NCBI GenBank assembly: GCA_035222895.1
Contig: JAVYIG010006799.1
Location: 47,796 to 111,795, forward strand
DNA from: Strongylocentrotus droebachiensis
Taxonomy: Eukaryota > Echinodermata > Echinoidea > Camarodonta > Strongylocentrotidae
DNA: 64,000 bases
Reading direction: 5' to 3'
Under the pieces are notes generated by a model, which had not been told where the DNA came from, ran no database searches, and saw only the letters and a list, made by a program, of their open reading frames with translations. Positions 22,496 to 33,770 of this stretch are shown piece after piece; the stretch's first letter is position 1; each line of letters begins with the position of its first letter. Made by a program: the position numbers and the translations under genes.

Positions 22496-23308
22496 AAACA
22501 CTTTACATGTCGGATTAATCCTATAATCAAGAACATACCTTTTTAATAGCCATTACTTTTCTTTGTTCACAAAATTGTATTTGTTTATTTTATGAATGTG
22601 TGTGGAACCTATTCTGTTAAACCATGAAAACTATTAACTCAATAGACATTGTATTTCTAGATAAGGAGAAATATATATATATATATTCAAGTAACCGAGT
22701 GGGGATGAAGAAAACTATTTACTTCATCCAACAAATAACATACCCCACCATTTTGAGTCCTTTCTCTCCGTTTCTTCCTGACTTTCGTTCTCCTTTTCTC
22801 TCATACCTTTCCATTATTCCCTTCCTTTCCTCCTTCTATTTTTTTACAATTCAAGCTCAGCGTATTACGATTTTTTTTTTAACAATGTTGCTTTCTTTAA
22901 AGTTTTGTTGAAGACGCACTTGTTTTCAGAAGAATTTGAATGTGTGTTTATGAAGTAGCGCTGTTGGGAGTTTTTTCTTCTACATTTGATATAGTAGCTG
23001 CGCTATATAAATTAATCTAATTATGGATATATGTCATCGTGATGGGTTTTAATTACGGCAGGATCGGGTCCGCAGCAAGTATTCGTTTTAATTCCATTTC
23101 AATATAGATCCGTCTAATGCCTCTGTTTCCATAAGCCTTCAAATTGTTTAAATAAAAACAATGGCAGGCATATAAACATTGCACAAATGTGACCGCGCTA
23201 TATCGTTGCACTGTTTATGATGTATTTTTAGTAAATTTGTAATACTCTCTTATAATTATGTGTACCATACAATGGGCTGATGAAATCTTTAACATGTTAA
23301 TTCCTTAC

Positions 23309-23391
23309 GTTATATTGCTACAAGTAAAGAAGCAAAAGAGATTGTTCGCTCTTATATCTCCAAACTCAAAATTATCATAATACGTCAATGA
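23309..23391 (+). pseudogene. B-gene C-terminal fragment
   Basis: Encodes YIATSKEAKEIVRSYISKLK and the terminal residues, with stop TGA at 23389-23391. It starts abruptly after GTTAATTCCTTACG, inside spacer sequence. Confidence 0.8.
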
Positions 23392-24303
23392 AACCACTCC
23401 ACAAGTCGGATTAATCCTAAAATCAAGAACATACCTTTCAAATTGCTATTACTTTTCTTTGTTCACAAAAATCTATTTGTTTATTTTATGAATGTGTGTG
23501 GCAACAATTCTGTTAAACTATGAAAACTATTAATCAATAAACATTGTATTTCTAGATAAGATGATACATATATATATATATATGTATATATATTTAAGTA
23601 ACTACCTTGTAGCTATAGTCAACGCGTACATTGACATGATTATATAATGTGGCATAGCCTATAATGTTGAGTCATGGGGAGGGAGCACCTGAATGCCAGG
23701 GAGATGAGCGTCCGAGTGGGGATGAAGAAAACTACTTATACTTCATCTTGCAAATTACATACCCCACCCTTTTAAGTCCTTCTCTCCTGACTTTCGTTTT
23801 CTTTTTCTTTTATACCTCTCCATAATTGTCTTCCTTTCCTCCTTCTATTTTTTACAATCCAAGATTTCTTTAAAGTTTTGTTGAAGACGCACTTGTTTTC
23901 AGAAGATTTTGAAATGCGTGTTTATGAAGTAGCACTATTGGGAGGTTTTTCTTTCTTCACAGCACAGTAAAGTATATTTTATATAGTAGCTGCGCAATAT
24001 AAATTAATACAAAATTAATTACGGCAGGATCGGATCCGCGGCCATAATTCGTTTTTATATCTATTTCAATATAGATCCGTCTAATTCGTCTGTTTCCATA
24101 AACCTTCATAATTTAAAAAAACAATGACAGGCACTGACATTGCACAAAATTGATGTAACCATGCCATATCGTTGCACCGTTTATGGCATATTCAGATTAA
24201 AGCTTGGCCATTATGTCGTTGTAATTGCCTATCGGTGTATGATATAAATTTAGTAAATTTGTAATACTTTCTTATAATTATGTGTACCATGAAATAGGCT
24301 GAT

Positions 24304-24440
24304 AATAATAATAATAATGATGGCTTCTTATATAGCGCACATGTCCGTCACGTTGTGACGCTCCTGACGCTGCCCCGACTATTACCTTGGCTTTAGCAAG
24401 GCAGCCACTGCGGCGCTCTAGCATTTCAAGGAATTAATTC
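24304..24440 (-). mobile_element. Short SINE/LINE-tail insertion
   Basis: 137 bp with a (TTA)n microsatellite tail on the - strand and a GCGCTATATAAGAAGCC motif. It is flanked by CTGAT at 24299-24303 and 24441-24445. The spacer copies at 23270 and 34090 lack it. Confidence 0.65.
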
Positions 24441-26576
24441 CTGATGAAATGTTTAACGCGTTACTTCCTAAATAGCTGTCATGTCAGGTGGAGGGAAGAA
24501 TAATATTAAACGATCGAACATTTGTAAGCATTGTATATATTACCATCAATATAAGACAACATGTCAATAAAAAAACTATAAAAAATAATAAACACTAAGA
24601 GGTTCTCATGACTGTTCAAAAGAAGTGTGGAGAATTTATTGATATGCTATTTACCAATGTGCATGACACCTTTGTTTAGCTAGTTGAAGTGATGCATTCC
24701 ATTTTCACAGTTCAAAATAAACTTATCGTTAGCAAAGAAACCCTATTCATTTAGATAGGTGTATTACGGTGGGATCTTGAAATTAATTATGATGTTAGTG
24801 TATGACCTGTGACAAAAGAATGTTTTCATTTCTAGATCAAACATGGATCTACATACTGGTGGAACGTTTCTTTACCTCAGATGACAATATACCATTTTCG
24901 TAATGTAACCCAATATATGCATATATATGTTAAGCGCCTCGAGACGAAATATTTCATTCACTTGTTACGAATAGTCAGAATGCGAATTGCATACATTAGT
25001 TGTTGCTAGGTAGGAAAAAAATGCCTTGTTCTACGTAGGAACACGTAATATATGAAATAAAAATTATTCTTATCAGTTGAATGAAATAATTTATTTCGAG
25101 GCACTTATGTATAAATGTTGTTACATGACGAAAATGGCCTATTATGGTGTGCTTATCATCTGAACAAGTAGGGTAGAGCTGTTGCGGATCACGTCCATAC
25201 CAATTTTTGTCTATCCATGCTTATTTGGGAACACCTATTTTCTATTAACATTTATTTTTTTCTCTGATCAGGGGATATTGAGACCCAATCATGGCTCTGG
25301 AATCGAACTTCTTCGCTCTCTCTCTCTCTTCCTCTTCTATGTTTTCAAAGACGATGCATCGTCTTTAAACTGACAGCATTTATGCCGATCACTGTGTAGA
25401 ATGGTATTAGACATACTTGACTATTGAAAAACATTTCTTTAGCTATCTGTTGTTGGTATTTTTATATGTTTGGAAGTTCATAATGTTTGTTGTTTGTTTA
25501 TATTTAATATAATATATAAAGGTTTCGAACTATACATGATATACTTACGTTTTATTTTTCTCATACTTGTATCATAATATTGGTATGATTGCCGTAAAAG
25601 GACTAGCCCTTGTCATTTCTTTGTGTGTGTTCTACTAATTACATAAATGATAACCAAAACAGGATACAGATTGCGTTTCCGGTTTTTTTTCTTCGAATCT
25701 GTCATGTCGAAAAACATCATAGATACAATAAAAAACAAGATTCTTGAAAGCAGGATAGGGCCTGCATGCTTTTCATAGACGTCGATTTAATATGAAAATC
25801 TATCACGACTCCATTTCAAGTGCCTGAAATCCAATCTGACATGTAATGCTGAACATGCCGAAAAGGTAATTAAACGTGTAAAGGTTACACAAAGCGACGT
25901 GAATTTGAAAGCGCCATTTATCGGGTTTTTGATTTCCGCTCGACGTCCCAGAAGAAAAATCATTAAATCCATAACACACTTTGACAGGTCTCAAGCAAGC
26001 AATTCAAAAGAAAATGTCGTAAGCAAGAATAGAAAGGAACAAATTATCTTGCGTGCATGTTCAGGGAACCGCCTGGTGGATCTGTGCGAAATGCACTGCG
26101 AACATCGTATGTCAGTTACGTATACTTTGTACGCCATGCAGACACTCCGACCTGACCTGAACTTATACATTGGGTGCCATATCATCGTGTGATGAAGTTT
26201 GATTCAGACAACTCTCTAGTTGGAATTCTTGTTGTTTCGTCACATAAAAAACGTGAACCATCTCTCTTTCAAATGGTGATTGTCTGCCGACCGGAACCGA
26301 CGAAGGTTTGACGGAGAAAGCCATCTGAAATAAAGCGGCAATAGAATTTATGTTTCATTCATCTATTCCAGCTATGTTAACCAACATGACTTGTACCGCT
26401 TGCGATCATAATTTAACACACTCGTGTAATTTCAAGAACTATTTTGAATTTGAAAAGAACCGCAAACTCTGAATATACTATACCTTTAGACTACAGGGAA
26501 ATTCTTCAATCTATAAAGTTTGTGACATTATTGCTAAACCAAAAACGTACACGTGAATCGCATATCATTTGAGAAT

Positions 26577-27629
26577 ATGAGTAACTCACCAGCACTTGGT
26601 TTGGAGAATATGACTGACCCAACATCACTTGGTTTGGAGAATATGACTTACCCAACATCATCCGGTTTGGAGAATATGACCAACTCAAACGCACTTGGAC
26701 TTTTTCATCCCATAGTAATCATTTTTATATTCAACATAGGATCTGCGTTGTTGGTTAACATATTTGTCCTCTTCATTTTACAACGGCAACAAGCTATAGA
26801 CGATACCTCTAGGTTACTTCATAAGGCATCCGGTTATATCCAACTGATATTGAGTTTGGCATGGGGTGGTTGGTGCATCGGCTTGAATGTGTACCGCTAC
26901 GTTGAAAAGACATGTATAATAATCCATTATATCTTCCCTTTTGTAACTATATCAAGTTTATTCTCTCAGATGTTTTGTTATAGCTTCATCAGCATTTGCA
27001 AGCTCATACTGATAACACGCCCTCTGCGGTATCACTTGATTTTAACGCCGCTGAAAGTGAAAATCGTGCTCTCTGTCATCATACTAGTGTCAATTATTAG
27101 TTGTATTCCTCTCTTACCATGGTCTAATACTTTCTCAAGTATCGTAGCTTCACAGTGCCCGGTGTCGCCTGACTCGTTGTCGAATGTGGATACCCGATTG
27201 GTTTTGAGGATCACAGCATTTTTGTCCATTACACCTGTTGTAATCGCGCTAATAATCACCACCACGACAAACTTTGCTCTTCTTGGAGTAACTTGCCAAC
27301 AGAAACGCCGCGTTGAAGCCGTGGCTGACGTAGCTCCAAGAAACGATGGCCCACAAGGTGAACGACGTAGGGCACGAGTTAAATGTTTGCGGTGTCCTAG
27401 AAAGGGTATTACGACCATTCTTACGCTAACCGTGTCGTTTTACGCCTGCTGGTTTTCATGGGTAGTGAAGACGAGAGAGGCATCCTGGCAAGACATCATT
27501 CAAGTAACGGGCGGAATGAGTGGATGGCTTCAACCTCTACTCTACATCGCCACGAGCAAAGAAGCCAAAGACATCACTAGCAGCTACTTGTCAAGATTAA
27601 AACGAACATTGTCGCTAATAGGCTACTGA
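26577..27629 (+). CDS. A3: GPCR subfamily A, intact
   Basis: 350-residue 7TM receptor in one exon. ATG 26577 is the first in-frame Met; the frame is open upstream only through a GTG. Residues 1-42 are an extracellular tail of 11-residue repeats with sequons at N11, N22 and N33 (each ENMT). Helices, approximately: TM1 46-68, TM2 83-105, TM3 114-146, TM4 161-182, TM5 209-239, TM6 278-297, TM7 304-325. C113 and C194 can form the canonical TM3-ECL2 disulfide. The DRY triad reads C141-K142-L143, though TRPLRYH after it is typical of rhodopsin-like receptors. TM6 has CWFS and TM7 has QPLLY. ICL3 is Arg-rich (RRRARVKCLRC). Ligand and coupling unknown. AATAAA is at 27713. Function as a chemoreceptor is inferred from the clustered expansion. 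Confidence 0.88.
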   Translation: MSNSPALGLENMTDPTSLGLENMTYPTSSGLENMTNSNALGLFHPIVIIFIFNIGSALLVNIFVLFILQRQQAIDDTSRLLHKASGYIQLILSLAWGGWCIGLNVYRYVEKTCIIIHYIFPFVTISSLFSQMFCYSFISICKLILITRPLRYHLILTPLKVKIVLSVIILVSIISCIPLLPWSNTFSSIVASQCPVSPDSLSNVDTRLVLRITAFLSITPVVIALIITTTTNFALLGVTCQQKRRVEAVADVAPRNDGPQGERRRARVKCLRCPRKGITTILTLTVSFYACWFSWVVKTREASWQDIIQVTGGMSGWLQPLLYIATSKEAKDITSSYLSRLKRTLSLIGY

Positions 27630-28790
27630 AGGCTTTTTACAAAATGAGAAGTATAATGTTTTTTTGTATACTACACTCAGCAAAAAAAAAGAAAGTTGAC
27701 ATCACATATCAAAATAAACAAAAATGAATCCTCTTAAAGATACAATATGCAATTGGAATGATACCGTTCACGCATGAGTGAGCATAACCATTTAACATTA
27801 AATGCATCTCTAAAACAAAATTACAATTGATCTCAAATGTTGATGAGCATTTCCAATTTATAGAGTCAAATGAAAACAATGAAAACACATAATAAATGGA
27901 AACACAAAAGAAGAGGCATATGGAACGTGTTTATAAAAAACCACGAGGTCCTGAGACTACAGTCAAGAGCTCAATTTTGATCATTGTTGCTCATTCTTCG
28001 TTTCCAATGTTGAACAAGAATATCTTACAAATGCACATTTATTAACATTTGAATGGCTACTTGCTCTATTTATGCAACTTTCTTAATAAGATCCGCAAAC
28101 GGTGAAATGAATGTATCCATCCATCAAATGAAAGTTCAAAACTTGATCTTAAATGATTTTGGTAGGGTATCAATTTCATTCAATATGATATATATTTTAT
28201 AATATTTTAGTGACGACTTATATCAATATTTTGAACATTAAAGAGCGTTCATTTTCCTTTTTTTGCTGATTGACATACTACTAATACCTGTATAACTCTA
28301 ATACATAATTGTAAATCAATGCCTTAAAATGTATTCTAAGTGATACCAAAAAATTTTTTAAAAAATCCAGGTACATGTACTTACCGAGCAAACGCCATAA
28401 CTATTATAAATATAATTTTACAACTTTAGAACACGTTTTAAATAAGGCATTTATACTTCGATACAGTGCTCGTCCATTGTATTCCTACAGCACTCCAAAA
28501 TCTTGTAAACAAACTGGAATGTTAAAGATTTTCTACCACAAAACAACGAAGGAAATAATTTCTTGCAATGACTCTTATAAAGAGTTTCGATTGATCCGTA
28601 TCAATCGCAAATATATGTTATGTACATATACTTGCGATTGATAAAGAGAGAGAGAGAGATGATAATGACATTGGTACATATTTATTACTTGTGGCAGGCA
28701 ATCTGACGATTGTAACAATAATGGAGATGAAATAATGATGTGCAAAAAAAGGGCCCAAGACTCATTGTAGATTACAAAATCCCAATTCAT
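27630..28790 (+). other. A3 3' flank
   Basis: Non-coding; same as the A1 and A5 flanks. Includes the inverted repeat ATCAATCGCAA/TTGCGATTGAT at about 28600-28642 followed by (GA)n. Confidence 0.5.
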
Positions 28791-30260
28791 GCATGGTCAC
28801 AGCGATTAAAAGAAGTAATTAATTCTATTGTTTCGTTTGATCAATCTAGATTTATAAAGGTAGAACTGAAATGTAGATTTGTCCAAGATTTTATAGATTA
28901 GTGTGAATTTGAGCTTGTACCAGGTATTCTTATGTTCGTTGATTTTAAGCAAGCATTTGATAACGTGAATTATGCCTATTTGTTTAAATACTTAAAACAT
29001 TTGGATTAAAAATACTTTTATTTCATTGATTCGAACATTTTATAAAATTGAAAGTAGAAAAGTAGTAAATTATGGTCGGATTTCAAAAAAAAATTCTATA
29101 TAGAAGGTGCCCGGTGCCCGGTGAGGCAAAGGTGTCCTCTCTCTGCTTTGTCATTTGTAATTACGGTAATTACGGTAGTATTAACTGCTACGTGAAGGAT
29201 AAAACAAAACGAAATATATGTGGTATACAGATTCTAAGTCAAGGAAATGTGGAAGTTTTAAACAAATTAAAATTATATAGTCTGCGGATGATACTGATCT
29301 ATTTGTTGATTCCTCACGTTCATCAGATATTGTTATCAGGAAACTTATTTGTTTTAGTAATTTTCTAGTATCTTTATTAACTGTGAAAAATCGGAAATGA
29401 TGTATTTAGTGCAGGATTTAAAAAGAATTGAATGGAATGGGATACATTTTTCGGCTGAGCCAGTAAAATGTGTGGAGTTATATGGAGGTAAAAATAAAGA
29501 AAAAATTGAGGCTTTGAATTTGGATGGGAAAATTAGAAAAATATTAGAAATGTGTAGAATGCGTTAACATATTACGGTAAAATTGTGATATCAAAACTTT
29601 TAGTTGTGTCATAAATTACTTATGTGGCGACTGCTATTCCAATACCACATTATGTTGATAAAATAATAAATAAGATGATGTTTTCAATTTTAAAAGGGGT
29701 CTAAGAAAGAGAAAAATAAAAGTAAATTACTAAAGGGGTTTAGGTATCATGGTTAATTACAGGCAAAAGTCGGTTCTCTGCGACTTTCTTGGAAAAGGAG
29801 ATTTTTTGACAATGAGAAAGCTACTTGGAAATTTTGATTTTTCTATTGGTTAAATAGGGTAGGTGAAATTTCATTGGTATTTTAGTTTAATTGTAATAAC
29901 AAAGACATAAAGAAACTATGTCGAATGTCTAGGATACCCCATTTTTACTTTGATTTACAGTAAATTACTTTGTACTTGGTCAGAATTGAGATATGTGAAT
30001 GGTAAATACGCCATATGATGCATATGTTATTTATAAGAACTACGTTAGACATTTAAAAACAAAAAGCAAATGAAATGTAGAACTCTTTTAGATGATCTGT
30101 AATTTGAATTTATGTCACATTTAAATTCTAAAACAAAAGCAAAGGTTAAAGGAACTTGCTAACATTGTTCAGATGAAAGAAAATGGTGCTAAGGTAGTTA
30201 CTTAAATTATGCTAGATGTAAAATAAAAGATAATCTGAAAGTTTGAGTGAAAACAGACCA
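28791..30260 (+). mobile_element. L1/Tx1-like LINE remnant (unit 4)
   Basis: Carries decayed RT pieces: FVDFKQAFDNVNYAYLF near 28935, CGIQILSQGNVEVLNKLKLY near 29220 with a frameshifted YADD-like region, then YLVQDLKRIEWNG near 29402. The C-terminal part is shortened. Many stops and frameshifts. Confidence 0.75.
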
Positions 30261-30599
30261 TTATTAATGATACAAATCGGGAAAAACTGATATGATCAAT
30301 TCCTTAATTCTCCAAAGTATATTATTACAATTTAATCAATATTTAGGTGAATGTAAATCATCACGAATCAAACGAATTGGCTCTAGATACGATTCTAGAC
30401 GATTAAGTGTTGAAGATATTTAAAAGCATGTTTTATTTCTTATTTACATGGAAAAACGGTTGGGGATTCTAATATCTCCAATATCATGATTAGACTTTTA
30501 TCTCCGATGGATGTTTTTGCAACTTATTTGAATAACAATATACAATGAATCTTTAAGGTTTAATAGCCTTAACATGTGCATTTTTTTCTTTTACAGTGT

Positions 30600-30710
30600 G
30601 ATTTGAACATTTCTAATGCAATAATCCGATGACCGGGGTAATAATATATGGTAAGCGCTTAAGAGACGGTATTCCGTATTAACCGCTTTATAAATCCAGA
30701 TTATTCTATC
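30600..30710 (+). repeat. SINE/L2-type tail (unit 4)
   Basis: CCGATGACCGGGGTAATAA and related motifs as in the other units; the tail ends TAAATCCAGATTATT near 30705. Confidence 0.6.
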
Positions 30711-30999
30711 ATATTGTAATAACGAACTGGATAGAACATCTTTGTTTCCATGCTTGACTTTAAAGCTCGTATCATCTCTTGATTGCTTACAATAAACCCC
30801 GACGGCATACAAAGTAATTCATATATGCATCGGGCTAAAAGTAGAGGGAATATTGCATTTCATCTCTCCTCATTAATCCAAAATACAATTGATCGTTCAA
30901 AAGACAGCTCATTGAATATAAGAACGGGGAGATCGATCAACTTTCATTCTTAATTGCTTTTAAAGTCAATCGAGTACCACTTTGATAGCCGCTGAGTGA

Positions 31000-31102
31000 A
31001 TGAGTGGATGGCTTCAACCTCTGCTCTCCACTGACACGACAAAAGAAGCAAAAGACATCACTAGCAGCTACTTGTCAAAATTAAGAAGAACAATTTCTCG
31101 AT
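31000..31102 (+). pseudogene. C fragment (unit 4), best preserved
   Basis: From ATG 31000 the frame reads MSGWLQPLLSTDTTKEAKD and continues ITSSYLSKLRRTISR. The stop codon was split by the LINE insertion that starts at 31103. TM7 QPLL and helix 8 are recognisable. This is the longest open C fragment, yet it holds only the end of a receptor. Confidence 0.75.
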
Positions 31103-31874
31103 AATAATAATAATAATACATAACATTTATTAGGCGCTTAATACTGATGTTTCTGAGCGCACAGTGTTCTGATTAAGAGAAGACTATAACCCGTAGAATT
31201 AAATTAGAAGAAAAAGCAAAAATACAAAAGTAACATAGATAAGGTAAGAAAAACAGTGGCAATCAACTAAATAAAGACAAATATGGTGCGCACCTCCATT
31301 GACCGACGCACAACTGCAATTTACAATTTGAAAAGATAGGTTTTGAGTAGAGATTTGAATTGAGATACAGAGGGGGCGCAGTGAATAAAGGCGGGCAGTT
31401 TGTTCCAGAGAGCGGGGGCAATAACTGAAAAGGCGCGGTCACCATACCGGGTGTTAGTGCGGGGTCCAGGTGCTAACAGTAATGTGGAAGATGAACGAAG
31501 TGTTCGTGACGACGTACGGGAACGTAAGGATATGAGATCGGAAAGGTAAGAGGGGGCTAAGCCATTGATAGCTTTGTAGCACAGGAGAAGAATTTTGAAG
31601 GATATGCGGTGGTGAATTTTAAGCCAATGTAGTGAGTTCAATATTGGAGTTATGTGCTCTGATTTACGCGAGAGAGTCACAAGCCGAGCAGCGCTATTCT
31701 GTACCCTTTGAAGTGGGACTAGATGTGACTGAGGGAGGCCAGAAAGAGAAGAATTACAGTAATCGATATGGGTCGAGACAAAAGCATGGACTAATTTTGA
31801 AGTTGTGGGTCGGTCAAGTAGCCTCCTGATTCTACTGATCTTATATATACCAAAGGAAGCAGGTATATATACCT
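31103..31874 (-). mobile_element. 5'-truncated CR1/L2-group LINE
   Basis: On the - strand it encodes the C-terminus of ORF2. About 31830-31680 gives LVHAFVSTHIDYCNSSLSGL and QNSAARLVTLSRK. Then HITPILNSLHWLKI, RISFKILLLCYKAINGLAP, ALWNKLPAFI and FKSLLKTYLFKL follow, ending at about 31321. This is the standard C-terminal pattern of the CR1/L2 group. The 3' tail is (TTA)n. TCGAT flanks it (31098-31102 and 31875-31879), and the C fragment of the other units gives the empty site. 5'-truncated and inactive. Confidence 0.85.
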
Positions 31875-32040
31875 TCGATAGCGAAGGCTCTTAAGAAGAT
31901 GACTAAGTAACTATGACAACTTCCCCGACAATATGCACGTCTTCTATGAAATCATATCCGCAACTCATACTCTATCCAAATATGAAAAAAAATTGGGGGT
32001 CCCGTTGCATCCCGGAGAGCTATAATGGCATGTTTTCCCC

Positions 32041-32492
32041 CGTATCCGGACACTTCCCCCTGGACTTCCACCCCCAGATAACCACCCCAGTCAACTACCC
32101 CCTTGAACAGCTACCCCCTAGGACAAGTACCCCCTAGGGCAACCACCCTCTAGGACGACTACCCCTTAGGACAACTACCCCCGGACAATTACCCCCTAGG
32201 ACAACTAACCCAAGGACAACTACCCCCTAGGACGACTACCCCCTAGGACAACTACCCCCGGAAAACTACCCCCTAGGACTTCTAACCCCGGACAACTACC
32301 CCTATGAAAGTTGTCCGGGGGATAGTTGTCCTAGGGGATGGTTGTCGTAGGGGGTAGTTGTCGTAGGGGGTAGTTGTTCCGGGGGTAGTCGTCCTAGTGG
32401 GTGGTTGCACTAGGGGGTAGTTGTCCTAGGGGGTAGTTGACTGGGGGTGGTTATCCGGGGGTGGATGTCCAGGGGGTAGGTGTCCAAGAACC
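32041..32492. mobile_element. Foldback element with minisatellite arms, copy 1
   Basis: 452 bp. The left arm is a degenerate tandem repeat of CCCCCTAGGACAACTA-type units. The right arm (from about 32306) is the same repeat inverted (GGGGGTAGTTGTCCTA). The ends read CGTATCCGGACAC (left) and, inverted, GGTTCTTGGACAC (right). GTTTTCCCC flanks it at 32032-32040 and 32493-32501: a perfect 9-bp target duplication. The paralogous empty site reads GGCATCCTTTTCCCCATAT at 12753. No coding capacity. Architecture and 9-bp duplication resemble Drosophila FB and MULE-type elements. Confidence 0.85.
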
Positions 32493-32501
32493 GTTTTCCC
32501 C

Positions 32502-33174
32502 ATACATACTATGTATTACAAGAGCTCGCGCGCACGGACGCTCATTCCGTTATTAATGGTCATAAAGAGATAAACATGGTATCAAACTGTTCGGGAAAAC
32601 GGGGTATATACACGCGCGCATGCAGCGTGTGCGGGATTTGTATGGACAATGATCAAAATGGCCTGAAACGTATGAATTTGAGACGAATGTGAGCAGTTTA
32701 AAAATTTGAGCGCGTACGCGCACGTTTATCGATCGACCTCACGGATATTGACCTTGATCGTGATAAATATGAATGAGAAATGACTTTCCGTTACGAAGAT
32801 ATGATCATGATTTGATTTTCACAAAATGGCGCCTGGATGACGTCACGATAACCTGATGAACTTGAAAGTGTTGCGGACACATCTAAGGACAATGACCTAT
32901 GACTGTGCTAAAATTTATAGAAATTGACTGTACCGATCTAAGAGTTGTTATCGTCTGCACACAAAAATGGAGAAATAAATAGAAAAAATAAAGAAGAAAG
33001 AACATTCTGACGAAATCAATACGTGATGTGTCGATGACAGACCACCTAATAAATAATTAAGGATGATAAAGAAAGAAAATTCTGACGAAATTAAGATAGA
33101 GCCCAGGGAGAGAATAATAATAATCATATCAATAATGATGATGATCATGATGATTATCATCATATTGATAATGA
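32502..33174 (+). other. Unit 4 block upstream of a missing B gene
   Basis: Homologous to 12765-13450, with CRE palindrome TGACGTCA at 32838-32845 and an imperfect (GAT/ATA)n microsatellite at about 33111-33174. Units 2 and 5 continue into a B gene here; in unit 4 the B gene is absent. Confidence 0.5.
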
Positions 33175-33770
33175 CAGGCGCGTACGCAGGATTTTTTCGA
33201 GGGGGGGGGGGGGGGTTAAAATGTCAAAATCACGCCGAAAATTTCGCAACGACGGCATCCCGCCAACTCTTTCAGTCCAAAATGAAAATAATGTCTTCCA
33301 CATTGCATCATCTGCATTAAAAAAAACTTATATATCCAAGATAATCTAAGTGAATTAGCTTTCAAAATCAAATCAACCATACCAAGCCCCCCTTCTTTTT
33401 CTGACTTGATACAAACATTCCGTTTTACTTTTTCACGTTTAGAATTCCATATAAATGTATATATAGTCCTATGTAAAGCCTTGCATATATGAATAGGCAT
33501 TGAGACAGCTGTGCCTAAATAAACGAGCTGAGGAATTGTCAAACATTTTATAATTATTATTTTTCCATAACAGGTCAGTCGTCTCATTTTCCACGTCTTA
33601 AGAATATTATTGATTTTTCAACTTTCCTCTCCCAATTCATACTGCTAACATACTTATCATTTTTACCAACGTAAACACCTAAAGTTTAATTGGTTCTTCT
33701 GTAAATTCAATATCATATTTTGTCGTATCTAATTCTTTCATTTTCAGTACTTTTGTTTTGCGCTATATAA
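33175..33770 (-). mobile_element. L1/Tx1-like LINE fragment in inverse orientation
   Basis: On the - strand: VLKMKELDTTKYDIEF, then after a frameshift LTCYGKIIIIKCLTIPQLVY and IYTFIWNSKREKVKR with EGGLGMVDL (33587-33216). This is the thumb/C-terminal region of an L1/Tx1-type RT. The low-coordinate end is bounded by CAGGCGCGTACGCAGG and a 15-nt G run (33201-33215). It replaces the B gene of this unit. Confidence 0.75.

Larger units (their letters stand above)
22496..26576 (+). other. B2-A3 spacer with repeated L2 tails
   Basis: Non-coding. It contains an L2/CR1-type 3' end at 22895-23025 (FFKVLLKTHLFSEEF, then TAGTAGCTGCGCTATATAA) and a second copy at 23868-24005. Between them lies a B-gene C-terminal fragment (23309-23391), so part of the B 3' flank is duplicated in tandem. 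A (TA)n tract is at 23568-23592. The conserved A 5' flank starts near 25865. Confidence 0.5.

Noticed and set aside
23275-23300. CTGATGA motifs in the spacer as further hammerheads
   Set aside because: No GAAAC core or pairing helices nearby; only the core heptamer is present.
32041-32492. CRISPR-like repeated motif
   Set aside because: Repeats are directly adjacent without spacers, diverged and inverted in the second half; the genome is eukaryotic and a 9-bp target duplication shows a transposable element.
33216-33587. Independent minus-strand gene
   Set aside because: The product matches the thumb/C-terminal region of L1/Tx1-type reverse transcriptases, so it is a LINE fragment.
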